From NCBI GenBank assembly GCA_009731425.1, contig AP018794.1, forward strand, positions 1,929,960 to 1,993,959: DNA of 64,000 nt. The letters run 5' to 3'. This DNA comes from Lachnospiraceae bacterium KM106-2 (GTDB taxonomy: Bacteria; Bacillota; Clostridia; Lachnospirales; Lachnospiraceae). This document shows positions 1 through 8,436 of this stretch, in pieces. The translations under genes and the position numbers were made by a program. The stretch's first letter is position 1. Each line of letters begins with the position of its first letter. Below the pieces are notes generated by a model. The model saw only the letters and a list, made by a program, of their open reading frames with translations. It searched no databases and was not told the origin of the DNA.

Positions 1-1552
1 AAGGGATGTCCACTCCTTCATTAAAAATGTCTACCGTAAATATATAATCGTATCCACCGTTACGATTCTCTTGTTCCAACTTTTCAATCGCTTCTTCTCT
101 CTGCTGCTGCGAATTGTCTCCTGAAAGAGCAATAGTCTGGTATCCTCTTTTATTAAATGCATTGGACAACTCTTCTGCTTCTTTCTTACTTCTGCAAAAC
201 ACTAACCCATGTACGCGATCTCCACAATAACTAAAATACTCTGCCTGCGAAATGATATGATTCACTCTCTCATCAGAAACCAAATAAGAGAATTCCGTAG
301 CATCGTCAATCAATGCTCCATTCACTGTAATTTCAGTAATTCCAAAATAATGAAATGGGCAAAGAAGATTCTCTTCTAACGCATCCTGTAACCGGATTTC
401 ATATGCAATATTATGATCAAATAACTGATAAATATCATACCCATCCGTTCTCTCTGGACTTGCTGTCATCCCAAGCCATAACTGCGGCTTAAAATATTCC
501 ATAACTTTTTGATAACCCGTAGCGCCTGCTCGATGAACCTCATCAATCACAATGACATCAAACTCATTCTTCGCAAACTTTTCATACACATCAGCTTTAG
601 ACATCATCTGAACCGTCGAAAATAAAAAATCCGCATTATAATCCTTCCTATTTCCTGACAATAATCCCATTGTCTTTGTCGAACCAAATACATTTGCATA
701 GCTCTTCTTTGCTTGCTTTGCGATCTGCTCTCGATGTACTAAAAATAATGCTTTCTTTGGATTGATCGTGCGCAGTGCAAATGCTGATGCATAGGTTTTA
801 CCGGTTCCCGTTGCAGAGATTAATAAAGCTCTTTCTGCTCCCGATTCTCTTAACTTCTCCAATCTATTAATAAAAGAAACCTGCATTGTGTTCGGTTCTA
901 ACTGATACTGCTCAAGCGATGCAACCTTTGTCTGTCGCAACATCTGACGATGTTGTTCATAAACTTTCGTATAAGTATCAATCCACTCTTCTAATGGTTT
1001 CGCTTGTTTCCATAAACCGTAAAATTCATTTAAAATTTCTTTTGCATATTCGCCCTGCTTCGTAGATACAATCTTCGTATTCCATTCTTTATTCTTCGTT
1101 AAAGCACTTAACGTCATATTGGAACTTCCAACAATGATCTGATATACTTCCTCGGTCCGGAACAAATATCCTTTTGTATGAAATCCTGCCTTCTCTTCTT
1201 CCACACAGTACATTTTTAGTTCAATGTTAGAAAGCGATGCTAACTTCATTAACGCTTTTGGCTCACTAAAGGTAAGATAATTGGTTGTCATAATCTTACC
1301 TGGTACGCCCCTTCTCTCTAATTCTTTTAATGTCTGAAGTAAAGGCGTAATTCCACTCTCGGTAATAAATGCAACACTCATAAAGAACTCATCACAATTG
1401 CGTAATTCCTGCTCTAAAGTTGTCAACATCTTCTTTCCACTTTTGTAATCATTTGTAATAAACTGCGGCCGGTAAGCTAAATTTGACTCAGTTCTATAAT
1501 CAAGGAAGGCTGTGTTACAGCCATCCTGAATATTTTGGTATGTAGATTTCAT
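1..1552 (-). CDS. PLD-nuclease/DEAD-like helicase fusion, 3' end cut by window edge
   Basis: About 517 residues are visible; the C-terminus lies beyond position 1. The N-terminal 150 residues form a phospholipase-D-like module with an HTK motif near residue 125 and GSSN near 142. A superfamily 2 helicase core follows: Walker A ATGTGKT near 247, box II DEVH near 337 and TAS near 363, and then the start of the second RecA domain. The ATG at 1550-1552 is preceded by CTAAGGAGG, a strong ribosome site. Proteins of this build (PLD plus SF2 helicase, often with a DUF3427-type C-terminus) are widespread and are linked to DNA repair or antiphage defence. The specific role here is inferred. The next gene upstream also joins a helicase to a PLD motif. 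Confidence 0.85.
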   Translation of the reverse strand, partial: MKSTYQNIQDGCNTAFLDYRTESNLAYRPQFITNDYKSGKKMLTTLEQELRNCDEFFMSVAFITESGITPLLQTLKELERRGVPGKIMTTNYLTFSEPKALMKLASLSNIELKMYCVEEEKAGFHTKGYLFRTEEVYQIIVGSSNMTLSALTKNKEWNTKIVSTKQGEYAKEILNEFYGLWKQAKPLEEWIDTYTKVYEQHRQMLRQTKVASLEQYQLEPNTMQVSFINRLEKLRESGAERALLISATGTGKTYASAFALRTINPKKALFLVHREQIAKQAKKSYANVFGSTKTMGLLSGNRKDYNADFLFSTVQMMSKADVYEKFAKNEFDVIVIDEVHRAGATGYQKVMEYFKPQLWLGMTASPERTDGYDIYQLFDHNIAYEIRLQDALEENLLCPFHYFGITEITVNGALIDDATEFSYLVSDERVNHIISQAEYFSYCGDRVHGLVFCRSKKEAEELSNAFNKRGYQTIALSGDNSQQQREEAIEKLEQENRNGGYDYIFTVDIFNEGVDIP

Positions 1553-1610
1553 TAAGTGCCTCCTTAGGTATATTAAGTATAAGTATAGCAGGTTTTTGGA
1601 GGGACGGGTA

Positions 1611-1639
1611 GTACTGGATTATGGTAGAAAATCCAGTAC
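1611..1639. repeat. 10-bp inverted repeat (hairpin)
   Basis: GTACTGGATT at 1611-1620 is exactly complementary to AATCCAGTAC at 1630-1639 across a 9-nt loop. It lies between two minus-strand helicase genes, in the 5' leader of the downstream one. It has no T-tract, so it could be an operator or a leader structure. Confidence 0.5.
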
Positions 1640-1669
1640 GGAACATAGAATTATTCTTTCTACAGTCTA

Positions 1670-1700
1670 AGCAGCTTGTTTAGCCAACAAGCTGCTTTTC
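1670..1700. terminator. Stem-loop terminator between helicase genes
   Basis: AGCAGCTTGTT (1670-1680) pairs perfectly with AACAAGCTGCT (1686-1696) over a 5-nt loop. A T-rich tail follows on the plus strand. It sits just past the stop of the minus-strand SF1 helicase gene, so it probably ends that transcript, although the best T-run is on the other strand. Confidence 0.55.
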
Positions 1701-1701
1701 T

Positions 1702-4700
1702 CTATTTTTCTTCTGCTTTTTTAAAGTATCTTTCCTTTACAAAGTTTATTGCTTGCTCATCATTTGTAATACAGCTAACCTCATCTCGTGTTACTTTCTC
1801 TGTTCCACTATTTGATAGCCAGTTGAAAGACCCTATGATCATGATCTTATCATCCATAATAAGAATTTTTGAGTGTAATGGTGGAGTATATTTAAGTCTG
1901 TCTTCTAACAATGCATACAGATTATCTAATGCCTTTTTGTCAGCTTCTGCACTATTCCTTAGATTATCAGTTTCAATTATACTAGCTATATCATTTAGTG
2001 TAAAATTAGAATCTCTATAGCCAAATCTAATTGTAACTTCTTTCTTTGCTTGCAACAATTTGCTTATCTTACTCAAAAACTCATCATTTACAACAGAAGC
2101 GCAAATCCATGGACTAACAATTCTAATTGATTCCTCTGCGTTCAATAATACCTGATCAAATATCTTCTTATGACCTTGCGCTGTTGAAATAATTCCACCT
2201 ATTGATGACTCATTTAAAATATAGCTATATTTATCTAATCCAATCTTACATGCAACAATTCCGTAAAACTGTTTTAAATATTTTTCTTCTATTCCTTGTT
2301 TCTCTAATAAGTCCTGATCATAAAGAGTATAGATCAGTCCCCTCTGTTCTACAATAGAAACAGCTTTTTTCAAATAATTGCTGGATGCTTTACAAGTTTC
2401 ATAATTCCCAACTAGTATTAACTGAGATTTTGCTCTCGTAAATGCTACATTGAGGAAGTTTGGGTTATTCCCTACAAAATAAGTACCATCATTTTTTACA
2501 GTATTATCAACTACCATACTCATAATGATGACTTCTTTCTCCTGTCCTTGGAATACATGAACGGTTCCAGCATCAACGCCAGGTATCTCGCTTTTAATTC
2601 TATTGCTCTGATTATAATATGGCGTAATAATACCGATTTTACTTTTATACTCCTCACCATGTATCATCAATAATTCCTCAACAATCCTTTTACATATCTT
2701 CACTTCGCTATCATTTACATTCCGTGATGTCTTTGAACCACGAATATCTAACATACATAAATTTGACTTCAAAAACTCCTTAGGTTTATCTTTCTTAATA
2801 ATTGTAAGTGCATTATCATATACGTGCACATTACTAAATTGCACGATCGACTCTTCACATCTTCTATGTTCATTTAGAATGATTCCCACCTTGTTTCCAG
2901 CTATTTTATCAAACACCTCACTATTCCTATCAGCTGCATGTTGCACACTATTTTCATCAATATTTATTTTTTCTTTTAGTTCCTCTGAAATATCATATCC
3001 TTCAAGTAGCTTTTGCTTTGTTTTACGAATTGGTTCTAACTGATATACATCTCCAACAATCACTGCCTTTCTAAATCGATAAAGAGGTCCTACTACTGTA
3101 TCGATTAAAGCCTGTCCTGCTTCATCAATTAGCAATGTGTCATATAATTCGCAAATCATCGGGAATTTCTTCATATCAAATGAATGTAATGTTGTTGTCA
3201 CAATTGGAAAACACAAGAAAATCGTCTCCCATTGAGCTTTCATATACTTCTGATATTTTTGATCGTATTTGTAGTCACTTCGATAAAATGGTTGAAACCA
3301 CTTATCCGGATAAACCTTTTCTAAATTATAACTGATCTCTTTTGCATGTTTCTTTATATAATACTCATTTAATCTTAATGCTAACACAAATGCTCGATTT
3401 CTCATTTTTACTATATCTGTATGATAATTTAAACTATACTCATCTATATCAAACTTTAGTTCGTCGCTATATAGTTTATTCAATTCTAATAACAGCTCTT
3501 TCAATACTTTATATAGAGATACACTTTCTAGTTGATGATTCAAAAATTCTAATGCTTTTTTACATTCACAAATTTTAGCATTTAATGATTCATATTCATT
3601 TTTTAAATTATTATAAATCTCCTCATTACGTATTTTTTCACTCTTTTCACGTTCTAAACTATCCGTATTTACAGTTATAGTCTGCTCTAATTCCGCAATC
3701 GTACCATATTTTCGCGCTAAAGAATTCGCCAACCATTTTCCAATAAAAATTACTTTTCGTTTTTGACTTATTTTATTCCATTTATCTTCACTATCATTTT
3801 TTATACAAGTATACTTAATGATATTATCTTGAATCTCATTGATATCCTTATTTCTTTGATTTATATCTTGATCAACTTTATTCTGGATTTTCTTAATTTC
3901 TTCAGTGGTTTCAATCGTCTCATTCTTTTTATTCTTTAACTCTTCTAAGACCTTTTCTATTTCATTTTCTGTAATCTGATTAGCGAATAATCCTGTTTCT
4001 GCTAATTTCATTAAGATTTCATTTCTCTTTTTACAATAGTTTTCGTTCTTCTGTTTATAAGTAGTAAGCTTATTGTTTAACTCATTAAATTCAGCAATAC
4101 ATTCCTTTGCTTTTTCTTCCTCATCAACATCATAATTTTTCAAGTACTTAATCAATGGATTTAATATGGCAACATGGAACTCATTCATATTTTCTTTTTT
4201 TCCTAATCTAGCACATAATATACCTTGATATCCGTATTCAGATTCCTTTAATAAATCTTTAAAATAAGGAATTTCTTTTAACAACTCAACTCCAATGTTA
4301 TTTACCGCTTTATTATTTCCACTAGCAATCACCATTGAATAATCACACTGTCCATTTAGAGGTGAAAGATAAACCTCCTGCTTTCTTCCTTCGCCAAGAA
4401 CACTCCAATCAGTATCCCAGACATCAATCAATTTCTTAGCCTTTTTTACAATATTATCAGCTATTATTTCTTTTAAAACAGTCGTTTTTCCCGTTCCAGG
4501 AGGTCCATTAACCGCTAGTAATTGTGATTGCGTATACGCAGAAACTACCTTTGCTTGCTTTTTATTGATAGGAAATTCACCACTATAACTTCCCTGATTG
4601 AAACCAGTTCCAATCTTCTCTACCGATTTTCCTTCCTTCCCCCCTAACAAGTACCGATTAAGCAGATTTGATTCTTTTTCTGTAGAAAGTTCTTTCACCA

Positions 4701-5466
4701 GCTTAATCTCATCAAGATATGGGGCAATCTTCATTTCTCCAAAGGAGTCCATCGTAAGTATTATCTCTTTTGTAACTGCCAAATTATTATAATCATTCCA
4801 GTTTGCCATGTCTCCTGTATGATACTCGACAAATTTATTCTGAAGCTCATTTTCAATTATATCAATAATCTCAAACAAATCCTCTCTTTCATAATCAGAG
4901 ATTGTATTAAATAAAGCGTTAAAATCAGGCATTGTAAGTTCAACTTCAGATACAGGGCAGTCCATGATATTTGCACAAACAATTCTAAATGCATCAATTT
5001 GAACTTTATACTCGTTAACTATAATTTTGTCTTCTTTTATCTTCATGATAAAACTAACTAGTGGTATCTTCTTTTCTTTTACCTTTAAAATTGGATAAAG
5101 AATAAATAATTGATTATCATCTATAATCTTACTTATATTTTTAATATCATCGTAATAATTATTAGCATACTTATAATCATCTTGTTTTAAAATATCCTGC
5201 AACTTTATCGTTCCATCAATAATTCTAGGAATGCACTCCTCAACCTCTTTATGTTTCTCTATTTTCTTCCATTGAACCTTAGCTAAAACTTCACAAATCT
5301 TTTCTTTCTTCTTATCCCAAAGTGCATTTTCTATAAACTTAATATTCTCTAAATCATCCTTTAATAAATTAATATAACCACTATCTTTTTTTATTTCTAT
5401 ATTATCTAAAAGTACATTTCCTTCATATTCAATAAAATAATCTAGTACCTTTTCTAAATTTCCCAC
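1702..5466 (-). CDS. SF1 (UPF1/Dna2-like) helicase with C-terminal PLD domain
   Basis: A protein of 1254 residues. Walker A GPPGTGKTT lies near residue 321. A Lys/Glu-rich coiled-coil insertion runs from about 450 to 680. Walker B is in LLIDEAGQA, and late SF1 motifs include VHVFQGQE and NVAFTRAKSQL. The last 60 residues carry a PLD signature: HSK near 1198 and GSFNW near 1212. Translation starts at GTG (5464-5466), nine bases after AGGAG; no ATG fits as well. Known relatives unwind DNA or RNA and the PLD part would cut phosphodiester bonds, so cleavage coupled to unwinding is inferred. Helicase-PLD proteins occur in several defence systems, but no named system can be assigned. An AT-rich leader with a TATAAT (5504-5509, minus) precedes it. 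Confidence 0.85.
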   Translation of the reverse strand: MGNLEKVLDYFIEYEGNVLLDNIEIKKDSGYINLLKDDLENIKFIENALWDKKKEKICEVLAKVQWKKIEKHKEVEECIPRIIDGTIKLQDILKQDDYKYANNYYDDIKNISKIIDDNQLFILYPILKVKEKKIPLVSFIMKIKEDKIIVNEYKVQIDAFRIVCANIMDCPVSEVELTMPDFNALFNTISDYEREDLFEIIDIIENELQNKFVEYHTGDMANWNDYNNLAVTKEIILTMDSFGEMKIAPYLDEIKLVKELSTEKESNLLNRYLLGGKEGKSVEKIGTGFNQGSYSGEFPINKKQAKVVSAYTQSQLLAVNGPPGTGKTTVLKEIIADNIVKKAKKLIDVWDTDWSVLGEGRKQEVYLSPLNGQCDYSMVIASGNNKAVNNIGVELLKEIPYFKDLLKESEYGYQGILCARLGKKENMNEFHVAILNPLIKYLKNYDVDEEEKAKECIAEFNELNNKLTTYKQKNENYCKKRNEILMKLAETGLFANQITENEIEKVLEELKNKKNETIETTEEIKKIQNKVDQDINQRNKDINEIQDNIIKYTCIKNDSEDKWNKISQKRKVIFIGKWLANSLARKYGTIAELEQTITVNTDSLEREKSEKIRNEEIYNNLKNEYESLNAKICECKKALEFLNHQLESVSLYKVLKELLLELNKLYSDELKFDIDEYSLNYHTDIVKMRNRAFVLALRLNEYYIKKHAKEISYNLEKVYPDKWFQPFYRSDYKYDQKYQKYMKAQWETIFLCFPIVTTTLHSFDMKKFPMICELYDTLLIDEAGQALIDTVVGPLYRFRKAVIVGDVYQLEPIRKTKQKLLEGYDISEELKEKINIDENSVQHAADRNSEVFDKIAGNKVGIILNEHRRCEESIVQFSNVHVYDNALTIIKKDKPKEFLKSNLCMLDIRGSKTSRNVNDSEVKICKRIVEELLMIHGEEYKSKIGIITPYYNQSNRIKSEIPGVDAGTVHVFQGQEKEVIIMSMVVDNTVKNDGTYFVGNNPNFLNVAFTRAKSQLILVGNYETCKASSNYLKKAVSIVEQRGLIYTLYDQDLLEKQGIEEKYLKQFYGIVACKIGLDKYSYILNESSIGGIISTAQGHKKIFDQVLLNAEESIRIVSPWICASVVNDEFLSKISKLLQAKKEVTIRFGYRDSNFTLNDIASIIETDNLRNSAEADKKALDNLYALLEDRLKYTPPLHSKILIMDDKIMIIGSFNWLSNSGTEKVTRDEVSCITNDEQAINFVKERYFKKAEEK

Positions 5467-5694
5467 AGACCGACTCTCCTATCTTTTTCCTATGTATTAC
5501 TCTATTATAGCATAATAATTATTTAATAAACCTCTGATATCATGTTTCATTCTGTTATCTTCTAGATTTTCTTAATGTAACATGCCAATTTTTAATATGT
5601 AAACCGCTTGTACAAATTTCTACTATTATTTATATAATTCTAAATAAAATTGTATTTCATATAATTTTATTAATGAATATTCGAGGTTATTTTT

Positions 5695-6216
5695 ATGGAA
5701 GAGCAAAAAGAAGAAAAACAACTACAGTTATTAAACTTTGTAGATGAAGCATTAAAACTAATAACTAGTTTTAATGAAATTTCTGATTTAAATTTATTAA
5801 AAAACATCTCTCATGGTTTAAAGGAATTATCTAGTACTTTAGATGAATATGTTAAAGTTTCAAATAGGAAACAACTTGCGGTAGCATTTGAGAATCTATA
5901 TTGTGAACTACAAGACTATCAATCTCAAAAATATTTGTGTGCAAAAGAAATTCTATGTACACTAATAACTGAAAATTTACCCGATAATGTGATTTCTTCT
6001 GCAAAATATAACCAAATTGAACTAAAATCATCTGACAAAAAAAATGCAGAACTAATTGGACATATAGCACTCTCTGTCGATACAAAGATTAGTGTAGATA
6101 TTACTTTTACTAAAAGGCCAGAAGCCAATCGACATTTTGATTTACCTAACTTCAAACGTATCTACAGTGTCATAAACTATATCAACCTTGCTCTTGGTTA
6201 TATTGAGACTCTATAG
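5695..6216 (+). CDS. Hypothetical protein, 173 aa
   Basis: Family not recognised. The sequence is AT-rich and predicted to be soluble. The N-terminal 75 residues are charged and likely helical; the C-terminal half alternates hydrophobic and polar residues, suggesting beta strands and a final helix. No signal peptide, membrane segment or obvious catalytic motif is visible. GAGG lies about seven bases before the ATG, and a good terminator follows at 6236-6280, so this is a self-contained single-gene unit. It lies between the helicase-PLD genes (divergently) and the left end of the mobile element, just outside the element's boundary. It could be an accessory component of the helicase locus. Confidence 0.6.
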   Translation: MEEQKEEKQLQLLNFVDEALKLITSFNEISDLNLLKNISHGLKELSSTLDEYVKVSNRKQLAVAFENLYCELQDYQSQKYLCAKEILCTLITENLPDNVISSAKYNQIELKSSDKKNAELIGHIALSVDTKISVDITFTKRPEANRHFDLPNFKRIYSVINYINLALGYIETL

Positions 6217-6235
6217 CCTTATCTTGGTAATAAAA

Positions 6236-6280
6236 AAAGGAAAAGAGACCAGATTACACACCTATCTCTTTTCCCTTATT
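6236..6280 (+). terminator. Intrinsic terminator
   Basis: GGAAAAGAGA (6239-6248) pairs with TCTCTTTTCC (6265-6274), flanked by an A-run upstream and T-rich sequence downstream. It follows the 173-aa orphan gene by about 20 bases and could work in both directions. Confidence 0.75.
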
Positions 6281-6380
6281 ATTACTATACACAGTTTTTA
6301 TTATTATTCACTTCATTTTAATAATAATACTTTATAACTTCTCTGTTTATATAAATTAACTATTTAGTTGAATTCTTTTA

Positions 6381-6420
6381 TCCTTACCACTCATAAGGCG
6401 TATTTTGATAAACATAATAA
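6381..6420. repeat. attL: attL: duplicated 3' end of metA
   Basis: This 40-bp sequence matches 21113-21152 at 39 of 40 positions. Read on the minus strand it encodes the last MetA residues [11 protein letters not shown] and the stop codon. The only difference (6405 T against 21137 C) changes CAG to CAA, both Gln, so either copy restores the same protein. It is the expected scar of site-specific integration into a gene end. Confidence 0.9.
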
Positions 6421-6482
6421 GCCAACTTTTTCAGATTTCACACTCTCTAAAACCCTTATAAAATCAGGGCTTCAAGGAGCAA

Positions 6483-6575
6483 ACTACGCCCCTATCCCGT
6501 CTCTACTACGCCTTTTCTACGCCTCATAAGTTATGATGATTTTAGCATGACAACATCAGCCATCTGTACTACGCC
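6483..6575 (+). repeat. CTACGCC arm-type repeats, left end
   Basis: ACTACGCC occurs at 6483-6490, 6505-6512 and 6568-6575, and TCTACGCC at 6516-6523, all in the same orientation. Matching copies lie at 20972-21013 beside the other att site. Short directly repeated motifs flanking both att cores are typical of arm sites bound by the N-terminal domain of tyrosine integrases. One copy lies inside the end of the integrase gene. Confidence 0.7.
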
Positions 6576-7814
6576 ATTTGATGTATCTTGTATCATCCTA
6601 TTATACTGATCTTCTACTGTTGTTTCTGATACATCTAAAACCTGATCCAAGACACTTTCTAGCTTACTCATTTCATCATTTTTATGTTGCTCTAATACAT
6701 GAGTATATAAATCCATTGTCATTTGGAGCGTTGCATGTCCCAAGTAATTTTGTACTGTCTTTGGCTCTATTCCAGCTTCAAAACATCTTGTTGCAAATGT
6801 ATGTCTGAATGTGTGGCTTGAAAAATACTCCATCTCTTCTAATGCATCTTTTCTTAAATTGATTTCATCAATAACTCTTCTAATCCCATCAGTGAAGTTC
6901 TGACAGTTCAATGGATTACCATACTTTGTCGTAAATAATAAATCCTTAAATTGCTCATCCACTTTCTTAGGTGTCTTTGCCATCACAATATTCTTTTGAA
7001 GAATCTGCTTCTTAAGTGCAAGTTCACACTGACGATTTATTGGTATCTTTCTAACGCTAGATTTTGTCTTTGGAGGCATAAAATGAAAAGTCTTACCTTC
7101 ATCACCTTCAAGCTTCTGATAAAGTAATGTTCTGGTTATATTAATTGAACTGTTATCAAAATCAATATCTTCTAAACGTAATGCTGCCAATTCTCCCATT
7201 CTCAATCCAGTGGCGACCGCTACTGTAAATAGGTTATCATAGAATGTTCCCTTGCAGCACTCAAAGAACTCCGCCTGTTCCTCTACTGTTAGTACTCTTC
7301 TATCAACCTCTTCATTTCGAACAAGCTTTATTCCTCTTACTGGATTACGATTAACAAATTCATCTATCAAAGCTTTATCAAATATATCTTGAAGAATAAT
7401 TCGAACTTTATTCTGTGTTTCAAATTGTAATCCCTTTTTTTCTAAATTCTTAATAAGCTTTCTCACCATAACTTGTGTTATATCAGTTAATTTATACTTT
7501 CCTAACTCTGGTGAGATATGCCTACTATAGATATGTTGGTATGTTCTTTTCGTATTCTCTCTAATGATATTGTGCTTATGCACATCTAACCATGTTACAT
7601 ACCATTCATCTAACGTAGTCTTATCATCAACAATATTCATTTTGTTTTTATCTTCATATAAAGCATTATTCAAGTCTACTTTTAACTCGCGTAAATTCTT
7701 ATTATATAAGCTTTTTCTTTTTCCAAACCTATCAGTAAATCTGGCACAATATACGCCATCTTTTCTTTGTGATAGAAATTCACCTAGTTCTTTTCCTGCT
7801 AAATTCTTTCCCAT
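6531..7814 (-). CDS. int: Tyrosine-family site-specific integrase
   Basis: A 427-residue recombinase of the phage/Tn916 integrase type. A short N-terminal arm-binding region precedes a SAM-like core-binding domain, then the catalytic domain with Arg in ATGLRMGELAALR, the H-x-x-R box HTFRHTFATR, and LGHATLQMTMDLYTHV ending in the nucleophilic Tyr. The start chosen is the ATG at 7812-7814 because AGGAGG sits five bases upstream; a longer frame to 7841 lacks a ribosome site. The gene lies 110 bases inside attL and reads towards it, with the excisionase gene directly upstream. It should integrate and, with Xis, excise the element at the metA 3' end. Confidence 0.95.
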   Translation of the reverse strand: MGKNLAGKELGEFLSQRKDGVYCARFTDRFGKRKSLYNKNLRELKVDLNNALYEDKNKMNIVDDKTTLDEWYVTWLDVHKHNIIRENTKRTYQHIYSRHISPELGKYKLTDITQVMVRKLIKNLEKKGLQFETQNKVRIILQDIFDKALIDEFVNRNPVRGIKLVRNEEVDRRVLTVEEQAEFFECCKGTFYDNLFTVAVATGLRMGELAALRLEDIDFDNSSINITRTLLYQKLEGDEGKTFHFMPPKTKSSVRKIPINRQCELALKKQILQKNIVMAKTPKKVDEQFKDLLFTTKYGNPLNCQNFTDGIRRVIDEINLRKDALEEMEYFSSHTFRHTFATRCFEAGIEPKTVQNYLGHATLQMTMDLYTHVLEQHKNDEMSKLESVLDQVLDVSETTVEDQYNRMIQDTSNGVVQMADVVMLKSS

Positions 7815-7831
7815 AAGTCCTCCTAAAAAAG

Positions 7832-7869
7832 GCCTATGCACATGAGATTAATATACTATATGCATAGGC
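7832..7869. promoter_or_regulatory. Inverted repeat between xis and int
   Basis: GCCTATGCA (7832-7840) is the exact complement of TGCATAGGC (7861-7869), with a 20-nt AT-rich loop. It ends about ten bases before the integrase ribosome site, so it could be an operator or a leader hairpin setting the int-to-xis ratio. No T-run follows. Confidence 0.5.
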
Positions 7870-7878
7870 ACATTACAA

Positions 7879-8061
7879 TTAAATTCCCTTATTGATTTCA
7901 ATCCATTGATCTAGCTTCTTCTTATTCGCATACAATCTATTTCCAATCCTTATTGTAAATGGGTTTCTAGGAGCTTTTAGGAGTTCTCTGGCTTTAGTTT
8001 GTCCAATTCCTAAGTAATCACAAAATTCTTTTACATCAAGTAACACTTTCTCGTTATTCAT
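7879..8061 (-). CDS. xis: Excisionase-type HTH protein
   Basis: Sixty residues with a winged-helix/MerR-like fold typical of excisionase-family proteins: a helix-turn-helix in EFCDYLGIGQTKARELL, then a wing (FTIRIGNRLYANKKKLDQWI). Such proteins bend DNA at att sites and steer the integrase towards excision. AGGAAAG precedes the ATG by nine bases. The gene reads directly into int, 65 bases downstream, with an inverted repeat between the two. The size and position match Xis of Tn916-like and phage-satellite elements. Confidence 0.85.
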   Translation of the reverse strand: MNNEKVLLDVKEFCDYLGIGQTKARELLKAPRNPFTIRIGNRLYANKKKLDQWIEINKGI

Positions 8062-8161
8062 AATATATATCTTTCCTTTTTATCCTGTATTAATATGTTT
8101 CTAGGTTAGTCGACCACCTTTTGATTGTATTATACATAGGTTAATTGGAAGGGTACACTCT

Positions 8162-8278
8162 AGACAGTAGATATTGACTTTTCTTAACTATTACCATATA
8201 ATTCAAGTAATATCTGTTTAGGCTTGTGGCTGAGGCAAAATGGTTCGATTCCATTAATACTACCAATATCTACTGTCT
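8162..8278. repeat. 15-bp perfect inverted repeat enclosing a T-arm-like hairpin
   Basis: AGACAGTAGATATTG (8162-8176) is exactly complementary to CAATATCTACTGTCT (8264-8278) across an 87-nt loop. The loop contains AATGG-TTCGATT-CCATT (8239-8255), which has the form of a tRNA T-arm with a consensus loop. The rest does not fold as a cloverleaf. It lies upstream of xis (minus) and of a possible 26-aa peptide (plus). Its role is unknown. Confidence 0.6.
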
Positions 8279-8345
8279 ATGTTTCTTGGTTATTTCCGCA
8301 CTATATATGTATTTATCTTCTGAATTGCAGAAAGGTGGGATTTTT

Positions 8346-8426
8346 ATGAAATTAGTATCCAATTTAATTTCATTAAGCGTTTCATTTAATATTAGTGTAG
8401 TAGCTGGCATGCAGCCTTTAGCCTAA
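8346..8426 (+). CDS. Possible 26-aa hydrophobic peptide
   Basis: An ATG at 8346 preceded by AAAGGTGGG (seven-base spacing) opens a 26-residue frame beginning MKLVSNLISLSVSF and ending GMQPLA. A charged start, a hydrophobic middle and a short polar tail resemble secreted signalling peptides or small membrane toxins, but no peptide receptor or processing gene is adjacent. It follows the 15-bp inverted repeat and converges on the PIN gene end. It may be a chance frame. Confidence 0.3.
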   Translation: MKLVSNLISLSVSFNISVVAGMQPLA

Positions 8427-8436
8427 GCAGATATGA

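Noticed and set aside
3135..3578. Plus-strand frames opposite the SF1 helicase
   Set aside because: They are fully inside the helicase gene, with no ribosome sites.
8206..8264. Possible tRNA gene around the T-arm-like hairpin
   Set aside because: The T-arm is perfect but no matching acceptor strand, D-arm or anticodon arm is present, and the segment is under 60 nt.
8226..8426. Longer 66-aa plus-strand frame containing the 26-aa peptide
   Set aside because: Its start lies inside the inverted repeat and lacks a ribosome site; only the internal ATG at 8346 has one.
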